A program made the position numbers and the translations under genes. A stretch of DNA of 6,161 nucleotides from JBBSTY01 sp038235385 (GTDB lineage: Bacteria > Actinomycetota > Acidimicrobiia > Acidimicrobiales > Acidimicrobilacustridaceae): assembly GCA_038235385.1 (NCBI GenBank), contig JBBSTY010000181.1, positions 1-6,161 on the forward strand, in the 5' to 3' direction. The notes under the pieces are model-generated. The model worked only from the letters and a program-made list of their open reading frames with translations. It did not search any database and had not been told where the DNA came from. Positions 1-5,518 of this stretch are shown here, in pieces (within the stretch, counting starts at the first letter, position 1; each line of letters starts with the position of its first letter).

Positions 1-705
1 CCCGATGGCGTCGAACAGCGGATGGAGGTGCGCCACCTCGTCCCAGGACGCGTCGACGAGGCGGTGATCGAGGGCGTCGCGCATCACGCGGTGCACCCAC
101 AATGCGCCGAAGAGGGTCGCGGTGTCGGTGGGCGGGGGCGGCGTGGCCAGCCGGAGGGTGAGGCGGAGGTAGTCGTCGATGAGGCCGGTTCCGGCGCCGG
201 ACGAACTCGCTCCGGTGGGGCCGGGGTCGAGGTCGGGGTGGGCGCCGGCGGGCGCCGCATCCCCTCGTGTGCAGCCGTGGCTCCGGACGTCGTCGGTGCG
301 GCGATCGCGCAGGACCCGAACGGTGTGACCGGCCCGGGTGACGAGGTGGGCGACGTGGACCGGAAACGGATCGACCGACGCATCGGCGAAGCATCCCAGA
401 CCTTCGTTCGTGCGAGCTCGGCCGCTCGCCACCACGCCGATGCACCACCACGAAGGTGGGGCGACGAAGCCCTCCAGCTCGGCGGCAGGGTGGTGGGCCA
501 ACGGCTTCACGACCAGCTCGAAGGTCTCGTCGGCGGACGGGCCGAGATCGGCGTCGCCGTGGACGGCCACGAGCATGGGTGGGTGGTCACCGTCGGTCGC
601 CAGGACCGCCTCGAGCGACTCGGCGAGCGCGACGAGGCGGGCCACCGGATCGAAGGTGGGCGAGCCCGGCACGGGGTGAGGGTGGGACGACGATCGGATC
701 TTCAC
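1..705 (-). CDS. Uncharacterised protein, 3' end outside window
   Basis: I do not recognise a named domain. The frame is open from a GTG at 705-703 to the left edge, giving 235 visible residues and no stop. The start is chosen because GGGGAG lies 5 nt upstream of the GTG. An N-terminal part of about 115 residues contains the hydrophobic stretch MLVAVHG and the run PPSWWCIGVVASGRAR. A Pro/Gly/Asp-rich, probably disordered stretch follows (about residues 143-175). A second ordered part contains LIDDYLRLTLRLATPPPP and then GALWVHRVMRDALDH. No signal peptide or membrane helix is seen. This two-part pattern resembles uncharacterised proteins I associate with Acidimicrobiia, but that is memory, not a search. 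It lies 162 nt downstream of the QAK-protein gene on the same strand and may have its own promoter. The plus-strand frame over this region is Arg/Gly-rich low-complexity and is rejected. Reality of the gene is likely; function is unknown. Confidence 0.75.
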   Translation of the reverse strand, partial: MKIRSSSHPHPVPGSPTFDPVARLVALAESLEAVLATDGDHPPMLVAVHGDADLGPSADETFELVVKPLAHHPAAELEGFVAPPSWWCIGVVASGRARTNEGLGCFADASVDPFPVHVAHLVTRAGHTVRVLRDRRTDDVRSHGCTRGDAAPAGAHPDLDPGPTGASSSGAGTGLIDDYLRLTLRLATPPPPTDTATLFGALWVHRVMRDALDHRLVDASWDEVAHLHPLFDAIG

Positions 706-867
706 GGGTGCTCCCCGGGTTGCGGTGCATCGGAGGACGCCGAAGCGTCGAGGCGACCGCAGCGAACCCGGGGCGTCGCGAACCCCGCGTCCGAACAGTA
801 GGTGCGGGTGGCGCGTCCGCGAAAGGGGCGATGTGTCCGATGGTGCGGCCTCGGCGCAGCGCAGGGC
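706..867 (-). promoter_or_regulatory. Leader/promoter region of the left-edge gene
   Basis: This intergenic stretch separates two minus-strand genes. Read on the minus strand it holds TTCGCG (823-818), a 17-nt spacer, and TACTGT (800-795), a fair match to an actinobacterial TANNNT -10. A start near 788 would leave a leader of about 80 nt. Within that leader, GACGC-TTCG-GCGTC (749-736) forms a perfect 5-bp stem with a stable UUCG tetraloop, about 30 nt before the GTG. The ribosome site GGGGAG is at 716-711. The -35 match is weak, so the promoter is only a candidate. No terminator with a T-run follows the upstream gene, so read-through is possible. Confidence 0.3.
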
Positions 868-1971
868 TCAGCGCAGGTCGAGGGGGTCGTAGCCGGGGAT
901 GTCGGCGAGCGGGGTGATGACCTGGACCTTGCACTCCGGGTTGCCCTGGAGCTTGCCGTGGGACCACCGGATCTCGCAGTACCCCTCGATCGGGTGATCG
1001 AGCCCCGACGCCCGATCGGTGACGACCGCCCGCCACCCCACCTGCGGCTGGCCGGCCTGCGCGGCCGCAACGGTGAAGCGCCGGAGGCGGTAACGCTCGC
1101 GCCAGGTGCGGGTGTCGGTGACGGCCAGACGGACCGGGTGCGTGCCCTTGGTGCCGAGCAGCCAGTACGGCCCGCCGGCGATGCGGAGCATGCGCAGCAC
1201 CATCTGCGTGCGTTGCGCGGGACTCGCCGCCCGGAGGCGGTGCTTCCATCGCCATTCGGTCTCGAGCGACACCGCCCGGCAGAGCTCGTGGTAGGCGTCG
1301 GCCTCCGACGGGGAGGCAGACCGGCCGCGCAGGAGCGTCTTGAGCAGCGAGCGGTGGTGCGCGTCGAGGTCGCGGACGTCGTCGGGCAACCCGCCGCCCC
1401 CGTGGTCCCCGTCGCCGAGGTGCGGCTCGGCGTGGCGGTCGGAACCGGCGGACCTGGTGGGCGGGACGGCGAGCGTCGATCGGTCGACCGTGGCCCGGAC
1501 GCGCCGGTAGTACGCCTGGAGGGCGGCGGGGGCGACGAGCTCGTACCACGACTCGTGGTTGCCGGCGCCGTCGTCGACGAGGAGGTGGTCGACCATGGTG
1601 GCCGGTGACGTGTTCAGCACGCAGGTGGAGTCGTACTTGGCCTGGATGAAGTAGACGCCGTCGAGGGTGAGGTCCCGGGGGATGTCGGAGGTCCAGACGG
1701 CGCGCGCCCCTCCCGTCCAGGCGACGTGCTGGGGCGTGCGCCCGCCGAGCACGACGGCGCGGAAGGCGTGGCCGTTGCCGAGCGCCCGCAGGAGCAGCTC
1801 GCGCCGAGGATGCGCGGTGGCGGTGACGGGGACGACGACCGGCTTCCACACGTCGTCGTCGATGCCGGGGATGTGCAGCGATTCGACCGATGCCGGCCAC
1901 GGGGCCCCCGGGTCGTGCACCAGGCCGACGGCGGTGCCGAGCTCGGTGAGCTCGGTCATGTCGCTGGCCAC
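868..1971 (-). CDS. Uncharacterised protein with PD-(D/E)XK-like QAK motif
   Basis: The product is a 367-residue soluble protein, function not recognised. The start is GTG at 1971 with GAGG 8 nt upstream; an internal ATG at 1959 (residue 5) lacks a ribosome site. The N-terminal half has a helix with Glu58, then Asp96, Asp100 and Asp104, then FIQAK with Gln110 and Lys112. The spacing Asp-x13-Gln-x-Lys after a hydrophobic strand resembles the catalytic hairpin of PD-(D/E)XK nucleases of the Mrr-like QxK type. A Gly/Asp/His-rich linker spans about 170-205. The C-terminal part is basic (ETEWRWKHRLR near 236-246, RERYRLRRF near 291-299) and ends in a Trp/Cys-containing conserved-looking block (Cys332, Trp336, Cys347). 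It starts 21 nt after the exonuclease stop, so both are probably one transcript. The nuclease idea rests on one motif and could be wrong; that this is a true gene is much surer. Confidence 0.85.
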   Translation of the reverse strand: MASDMTELTELGTAVGLVHDPGAPWPASVESLHIPGIDDDVWKPVVVPVTATAHPRRELLLRALGNGHAFRAVVLGGRTPQHVAWTGGARAVWTSDIPRDLTLDGVYFIQAKYDSTCVLNTSPATMVDHLLVDDGAGNHESWYELVAPAALQAYYRRVRATVDRSTLAVPPTRSAGSDRHAEPHLGDGDHGGGGLPDDVRDLDAHHRSLLKTLLRGRSASPSEADAYHELCRAVSLETEWRWKHRLRAASPAQRTQMVLRMLRIAGGPYWLLGTKGTHPVRLAVTDTRTWRERYRLRRFTVAAAQAGQPQVGWRAVVTDRASGLDHPIEGYCEIRWSHGKLQGNPECKVQVITPLADIPGYDPLDLR

Positions 1972-1992
1972 GAGTTCAGCCTCGGGGGAGGA

Positions 1993-2640
1993 TCATCGGT
2001 GTGCGGCACCGGCGCGTGGCTCGGCGCCGCGGTCGATCGCATGGCGAGCGGTGGGCCATCGACGCAGGACGAGCTCGCGGGTGCAGCGAGCATCGCTGCT
2101 CACGTACGCCCGGATCTCGGATCGGGTGAGCTCGTGGAGGCGCGAGGCGTCGGTCTGGATCGGCGCCAGCCCGCACAGCTGGGCGATGGACTTGAGCCCG
2201 CCCGAGACGCCGAGCGCAGGGACGACATCGGCGCGGTAGAGCCGGTAGGCGTCGAGGTGGGCGTGGCTGTGCCACGACGCGCGGTTCGTGTGACCCTGGC
2301 CGGGGAGCGGCTCGCGCGGGAGCGGGAGCCCCGGGTCGGGGCGCAGCCGGAGGCCGAGATCGACCCCGTGGCGCGCCGCTCGGAGGTGGAGGAACGGAAG
2401 ATCGAAGTTGGCGCCGTTCCAGGTGGCGATCACCCCGGGTTCGATCGAGGCCAGGTGCCAGTCGAGCCGGTCGAGGAGCAGCGCCTCCACCGCGTCGTCG
2501 AAGATGGTGACGCCGCCGGGCCCGGCGACCGCGACGGCGACCACCCGGGCGAGCAGCGGGTCGAGCCCGTTCACCGACGTGTCGGTCTCGATGTCGAGTC
2601 CGTAGACCGCGGTACCGGTGTCGTTCGGGGGAAGTGCCAT
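1993..2640 (-). CDS. Stand-alone DEDDy-type 3'-5' exonuclease (RNase H-like fold)
   Basis: This 215-residue protein carries the complete DEDD exonuclease signature. Exo I is YGLDIETD with Asp16 and Glu18. Exo II is TWNGANFDLPFL with Asn78 and Asp80. Exo III is AYVSSD with Tyr179 and Asp183, the YxxxD form that defines DEDDy enzymes. HLDAYRLY (Asp130) and LKSIAQLCGL (149-158) match the arrangement in the proofreading domain of family B polymerases and their stand-alone relatives. Such enzymes remove 3'-terminal nucleotides from DNA or RNA using two metal ions; the substrate here is unknown. No polymerase or helicase domain is attached. A Pro/Arg-rich stretch (about 99-120) sits between Exo II and Asp130. 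The start is ATG at 2640, with TAGGGT ending 6 nt before it, suggesting leaderless transcription; a weak AGGG is the only ribosome-site-like sequence. It is the first gene of a probable two-gene unit with the QAK-motif protein. Confidence 0.88.
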   Translation of the reverse strand: MALPPNDTGTAVYGLDIETDTSVNGLDPLLARVVAVAVAGPGGVTIFDDAVEALLLDRLDWHLASIEPGVIATWNGANFDLPFLHLRAARHGVDLGLRLRPDPGLPLPREPLPGQGHTNRASWHSHAHLDAYRLYRADVVPALGVSGGLKSIAQLCGLAPIQTDASRLHELTRSEIRAYVSSDARCTRELVLRRWPTARHAIDRGAEPRAGAAHR

Positions 2641-2652
2641 GATCCGACCCTA
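2638..2652 (-). promoter_or_regulatory. Candidate leaderless promoter of the exonuclease gene
   Basis: On the minus strand the order is TAGGGT, CGGATC, ATG. A TANNNT -10 element ending 6 nt before the start codon would put the transcription start on the A of ATG, the arrangement seen in leaderless actinobacterial genes. The corresponding -35 position (about 2675-2670) does not resemble TTGACA but falls in a palindrome. Confidence 0.4.
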
Positions 2653-2662
2653 CGCAGACCCT

Positions 2663-2686
2663 GCGACAACGTCGCGGACCGCGACG
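2663..2686. promoter_or_regulatory. Overlapping palindromes, possible operator
   Basis: A 17-bp perfect palindrome with 8-bp arms, CGTCGCGG-A-CCGCGACG, lies at 2670-2686. Its left arm overlaps a second dyad, GCGAC-AAC-GTCGC, at 2663-2675. Three alternating GCGAC/GTCGC units are thus packed into 24 bp. They cover the expected -35 position of the exonuclease promoter and sit in the divergent gap, as a repressor site would. GC-rich DNA makes such dyads by chance more often, so this is a candidate only. Confidence 0.4.
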
Positions 2687-2751
2687 CACGATGCCAGATG
2701 CCGGTGGCTCCGGCGAACCGGGGGCGATGGCCGTTGCGGACCACGTCGCAC

Positions 2752-2757
2752 TACCGT
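2752..2757 (+). promoter_or_regulatory. Possible -10 element for the lipoprotein gene
   Basis: TACCGT matches the TANNNT form and lies 30 nt upstream of the first possible start (2782) and 75 nt upstream of the preferred one (2827). The nearest TTG-like hexamer, TTGCGG at 2734-2739, is only 12 nt away, too close for a standard -35. A start near 2764 would place the inverted repeat at 2778-2797 within the leader. Confidence 0.2.
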
Positions 2758-2777
2758 GCCGCCGAAGGAAGGGGCAC

Positions 2778-2797
2778 ACCGATGGCACGCCATCGGT
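2778..2797 (+). repeat. Perfect 9-bp inverted repeat over an upstream ATG
   Basis: ACCGATGGC-AC-GCCATCGGT is a perfect inverted repeat with 9-bp arms and a 2-nt centre; as RNA it would fold as 8 bp with a CACG loop. It contains ATG 2782-2784, which is in frame with the lipoprotein and preceded by GGAAGGGG at 2767-2774. It could be a protein-binding operator in DNA, a translational hairpin in RNA, or both. Confidence 0.5.
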
Positions 2798-2826
2798 CGG
2801 GTCGCCGCGGCGGAGAGGGAGATGCG

Positions 2827-3408
2827 ATGCGCAAGATCGAGGTTCTTGCCGTGGGCGTGGCGATGCTGCTCGCGGTGGCGAGCGGCTGCGGCGGTGACGA
2901 AGCGGCCGACCCGGCGTCGGTGGCGACCACACGGGGCACGGCGCGGGTCTCGTCGTTCGACACGCTTGCGGCTCGGCCCCGGACGTCGATCACCCGGCCG
3001 GCGGTCGTCCGCGAGGTCCCGTCCCGGGAGATCCCCGACCGGATGCGCTTCGACCCGAACCTGCTCCTGCTCACCGCCGATGAGGGCAACTGCATCGACA
3101 CGGTGCTGGTGGACTACGCGTCGGACCCGGACGCACCCACCGACGACGAGGCGCTCGTGGGCGTCCTGGGTGGTGCCATCACGGCGTGCGTCGATCAGGA
3201 GCGCCTCGCCCAGGTGATGGTCAAGCGCGTCCGCGCCGGCGACGTCACCCTCAGCGACGACACCGCGGCCTGCATCACCGAGCAGATCGTCAAGGCCGAT
3301 CCCGACGCGCTCGCCCTGCTGCTCGGCTCGTTCTTCTTCAACGGCGCGGGCATCGCCGAGATGCAGGCGCCGTTCGCCGCGGCCATCGAGCAGGCCTGCG
3401 ACATCTGA
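2827..3408 (+). CDS. Small secreted lipoprotein, uncharacterised
   Basis: The product has 193 residues. The N-terminus reads MRK, a hydrophobic stretch (4-18) and VASGC, a lipobox with Cys21 as the lipidated residue, so the mature protein should be anchored on the outer face of the membrane. A polar Thr/Arg/Ser-rich tether (about 22-70) leads to a helical domain (about 75-193) with cysteines at 89, 121, 149 and 191. Three of them precede similar helical starts (CIDTVLVDY, CVDQERLAQVM, CITEQIVKA), suggesting degenerate repeats with disulfides. No enzyme motif is seen; I recall similar Cys-repeat lipoproteins in Acidimicrobiia but know no function. The start at 2827 follows GGAGAGGGAG by 5 nt and gives a normal signal peptide. 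An in-frame ATG at 2782, also with a strong ribosome site, would add 15 basic residues (208 in total) and is less likely for a signal peptide. The gene is divergent from the exonuclease and convergent with phoH2. Confidence 0.85.
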   Translation: MRKIEVLAVGVAMLLAVASGCGGDEAADPASVATTRGTARVSSFDTLAARPRTSITRPAVVREVPSREIPDRMRFDPNLLLLTADEGNCIDTVLVDYASDPDAPTDDEALVGVLGGAITACVDQERLAQVMVKRVRAGDVTLSDDTAACITEQIVKADPDALALLLGSFFFNGAGIAEMQAPFAAAIEQACDI

Positions 3409-3421
3409 TCCGACGGGTCAG
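3405..3421. terminator. Weak imperfect dyad across two convergent stops
   Basis: CTGATCC-GAC-GGGTCAG spans the TGA of the lipoprotein gene (3406-3408) and the TGA of phoH2 on the other strand (3420-3418). On the plus-strand RNA it gives 7 pairs including one G-U, with a 3-nt loop; on the minus strand one pair is lost. There is no T-run on either side. Part of the symmetry comes simply from two facing TGA codons, so a bidirectional terminator role is only a possibility. Confidence 0.2.
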
Positions 3422-4833
3422 AGACGGAGCGCGGCGAGCGACGCCACCTCGGAGCGCTCGCAGTGGCTGAGCCGGACGTGACCGAAGCACGGCTCACCCG
3501 CGAACGCATCGATGAGCACCGCGATCGCGTTGTTGTGCTCGGAGAGGTAGGGCGCGTCGATCTGGCTGGTGTCGCCGGTGAACACCACCTTGGTTCCCTC
3601 GCCGACGCGCGTGAGGATCGTCTTGAGGGTCGTGGGTTCGAGGTTCTGGGCCTCGTCGACGACGATGAAGGTGCCGTGCAGGGACCGACCTCGCAGGAAG
3701 GTGACCGCCTCGAGGGAGAGCTTGTCCCGATCGGTCATCTCGTCGACGAGCATCCGGGCATCCGCGTGGGAGCGGGTCTCGGTGAGGGCCACGAGGGCAT
3801 CGGTGACGGCGGTCATCCAGGGATCGAGCTTCTCCTCCATGCTCCCCGGCAGGTAGCCGAGCTCGGCCTTGCCCACCGGAACGACCGGTCGGTACACCGA
3901 GAGCCGATCGAACACGGGCGTCTCCATCACCTGCTCCAAGCCGGCGGCCAGGGCCAGGATGGTCTTGCCGGTACCCGCCATGCCGTCGAGCGCCACGACT
4001 CGGATGGCGGGGTCGAGGAGCAGATCGAGCGCGAACTGCTGCTCCTTGGAACGGGGCCGCAGACCCCACGCCTCGAGACCTCGGTGCACGGGGACGAGTC
4101 GCCCCTCCGTGTGGCGGACCAACGCCGACTGGCTGCCCGCCCGGCACACGGCGAACTCGTTGGTCTCCAGGGGGCCGAACGCAGCCGCGTCGTGCGGGGC
4201 GAGGTCGGCGAGGTCGAGTCCGTCCGGTGAGGCGAAGAGCTCGTCGATCAGCAGAGCGGACGCCTCGATCGTCGTCCACCCGGCAGGGCGACGATCGTCG
4301 CCTCTCGTGCGGCGCCGCTGGTGCTCCATGGCCCGGAGCCCGACCTGGGCGGCCTTGATGCGCAGCGCCGCGTCGTTGGTGACCACCACCGTGTCGGCTC
4401 GGCTCGCCTGGCCGAGCGCGGCGGCGAGGATCCGGTTGTCGGGGCGGGAGGGGTCGAGCCCGCGAGCCGCCACCTCGTCGAGCATCAAGCCGTTCGTCTC
4501 GATGCGCAGCGTGCCGCCCCCGGGCAGCGCCACCGGGTTGGCGATGTCGCCACCGTTGGCGATGCGCAGATCCTCGAGCCGGCGGATCACCTCGCGCGCG
4601 GCGCGACCGACGTCGTCGATCCGCGTCTTGTGCTGGTCGAGCTCCTCCACCACGATCAACGGGATCACCGTGTCCGCGTCGGGGACCGCGTACAACGACT
4701 CCGGATCCGAGATCAGCACCGACGTGTCCAGCACCACCCGCTGGAGCGGAGGCGCCGGGGTGCTCTCCTGGTGCGTGACGTCGTCGGTTCGATCGACGGA
4801 TGGACGCGCGTGGTGGGCAAGCAGGTCGGTCAC
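3418..4833 (-). CDS. phoH2: PhoH2-type protein: PIN ribonuclease fused to PhoH ATPase
   Basis: The product has 471 residues from a GTG at 4833. The N-terminal PIN domain (about 32-170) starts VVLDTSVL with Asp36, then VVEELDQHK with Glu63/Glu64, RPDNRIL with Asp132 and VVTNDAALR with Asp154: the acidic metal-binding set of a PIN RNase. The C-terminal PhoH domain (about 255-471) has EQQFALDLLLD, Walker A GMAGTGKT (284-291), Walker B FIVVDEAQN (389-397), VVFTGDTSQID (416-426) and the terminal LSHCERSEVASL. Characterised PhoH2 proteins unwind and cut RNA in an ATP-dependent manner, so an RNA-processing or stress role in the cytoplasm is inferred. The start is set by GGGAG 4 nt upstream. An ATG-less extension of the frame to 5004 is Arg/Pro-rich and unlike PhoH2. 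About 35 residues precede the PIN domain, slightly more than usual. It is divergent from the HIT gene; no small antitoxin-like gene overlaps its start. Confidence 0.95.
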   Translation of the reverse strand: MTDLLAHHARPSVDRTDDVTHQESTPAPPLQRVVLDTSVLISDPESLYAVPDADTVIPLIVVEELDQHKTRIDDVGRAAREVIRRLEDLRIANGGDIANPVALPGGGTLRIETNGLMLDEVAARGLDPSRPDNRILAAALGQASRADTVVVTNDAALRIKAAQVGLRAMEHQRRRTRGDDRRPAGWTTIEASALLIDELFASPDGLDLADLAPHDAAAFGPLETNEFAVCRAGSQSALVRHTEGRLVPVHRGLEAWGLRPRSKEQQFALDLLLDPAIRVVALDGMAGTGKTILALAAGLEQVMETPVFDRLSVYRPVVPVGKAELGYLPGSMEEKLDPWMTAVTDALVALTETRSHADARMLVDEMTDRDKLSLEAVTFLRGRSLHGTFIVVDEAQNLEPTTLKTILTRVGEGTKVVFTGDTSQIDAPYLSEHNNAIAVLIDAFAGEPCFGHVRLSHCERSEVASLAALRL

Positions 4834-5027
4834 GGGACTCCCACGAGGTGAGGCACCGCGACGCCGGGGTTCACCGCTGCGCAGTCCAGACGCCGCTCCG
4901 TGGAGCGGGGAGGCTGCGGTTCGGGGACGTCGCTCGTGCGGGTCGGAACACCGAGGCCCATGAAACACCACGGGCGCTCGGCCGGCGCGGATGCCGGGCG
5001 GCACCGTCGGTGGGCGAGGATGGGCCC
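4834..5027. promoter_or_regulatory. Divergent intergenic region between phoH2 and the HIT gene
   Basis: These 194 nt must hold the promoters of both genes unless other transcripts enter. The stretch has no TA dinucleotide on either strand (TA is self-complementary), so no TANNNT -10 exists here. It contains a perfect inverted repeat, CCGCTCC-GT-GGAGCGG (4893-4908), 60 nt upstream of the phoH2 start, which could be an operator or a leader hairpin. The ribosome sites are GGGAG (4842-4838, minus) for phoH2 and GAGGA (5016-5020, plus) for the HIT gene. I can place no promoter with confidence. Confidence 0.35.
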
Positions 5028-5474
5028 GTGACCGACCGAGACGAGCTCCACGACCCGACCTGTTCGTTCTGCGCGATCGTCTCGGGTGGTGCCGATGCCG
5101 AGGTGGTGCTCGACGACGGGCCAGGCGGACCGTGCCTCGCGTTCCTCGATGTGCGGCCGCTGTTCAAGGGGCACGTGCTGATCGTTCCCCGATCCCACGT
5201 CGAGACCCTCGGGGACCTCGACCCCACGCTCGTGGAGCCGCTCTTCGCTCGGGCTCGGCGTGTCTCGGCGATCATGGAGACCGCGCTGGGCGCGGCGGGG
5301 AGCTTCGTCGCACTGAACAACCGGATCAGCCAGAGCGTGCCGCACCTGCACGTCCACGTGGTGCCGCGTAACCCCAAGGACGGCCTGCGCGGCTTCTTCT
5401 GGCCGCGCACGACCTACGACGACGATACCGAGCGCGCTGCGTGGGGAGAGCGGATCCGCGCCGCGCTGCGCTGA
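5028..5474 (+). CDS. HIT-family nucleotide hydrolase/transferase
   Basis: The product has 148 residues, the usual size for a single-domain HIT protein. The histidine triad is HLHVHVV at 106-112, with His108 as the expected nucleophile that forms a nucleotidyl intermediate. ALNNRISQSVP (95-105) provides the conserved Asn and Gln in front of the triad, and FKGHVLIVPRSHVETL (46-61) is the typical central strand with His57. CSFC at 12-15, together with His57, could form the zinc site found in many bacterial members. The ending GLRGFFWPRTTY is common in actinobacterial members. The family cleaves phosphoramidates, dinucleoside polyphosphates or other AMP/GMP conjugates; the true substrate cannot be told from sequence. 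The GTG start at 5028 has GAGGA 7 nt upstream. The open frame reaching back to 4800 is Arg-rich with no HIT similarity and overlaps the start of phoH2, so it is excluded. The gene is divergent from phoH2 and convergent with the acyltransferase gene, 44 nt apart. Confidence 0.93.
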   Translation: MTDRDELHDPTCSFCAIVSGGADAEVVLDDGPGGPCLAFLDVRPLFKGHVLIVPRSHVETLGDLDPTLVEPLFARARRVSAIMETALGAAGSFVALNNRISQSVPHLHVHVVPRNPKDGLRGFFWPRTTYDDDTERAAWGERIRAALR

Positions 5475-5518
5475 TCGGGCGGCGATCTGCGGGCGGGGCC
5501 GCGAGGCAGGCTGGCGCG
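5475..5518. other. Short convergent gap without clear terminator
   Basis: These 44 nt separate the ends of the HIT and acyltransferase genes. They are almost all G and C. I see only weak GC-rich self-complementarity (GCGG/CCGC) and no T-run, so no intrinsic terminator is called. Confidence 0.4.

Noticed and set aside
22..801. Plus-strand 259-codon open frame
   Set aside because: Its product is a Gly/Arg/Val-rich low-complexity chain; the opposite strand in the same region gives a balanced protein with a GTG start and ribosome site. It is a GC-rich shadow frame.
587..1900. Minus-strand 437-codon open frame
   Set aside because: It is almost pure Arg/Pro/Ala/His and runs out of phase with the better-supported 868-1971 gene on the same strand.
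868..2640. A complete anti-phage defence system
   Set aside because: The exonuclease and QAK-motif protein lack an accompanying ATPase, helicase, sensor or effector, and no mobile-element marker is nearby; neighbours look like ordinary chromosomal genes.
1726..2826. Long plus-strand extension in front of the lipoprotein gene
   Set aside because: The frame happens to stay open antisense to the exonuclease, but the sequence is shadow-like and would bury the signal peptide in the middle of a 560-residue chain.
3463..4963. Several long plus-strand frames antisense to phoH2
   Set aside because: They mirror a strongly conserved PIN-PhoH gene and show shadow composition without any motif or ribosome-site support.
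4834..5004. 57-codon N-terminal extension of PhoH2
   Set aside because: It is Arg/Pro-rich with no PIN similarity; a GTG with a ribosome site at 4833 gives the family's normal N-terminus.
4800..5027. 76-codon N-terminal extension of the HIT protein
   Set aside because: It would overlap the start of phoH2, is Arg-rich and has no HIT similarity; GTG 5028 with GAGGA fits the usual length.
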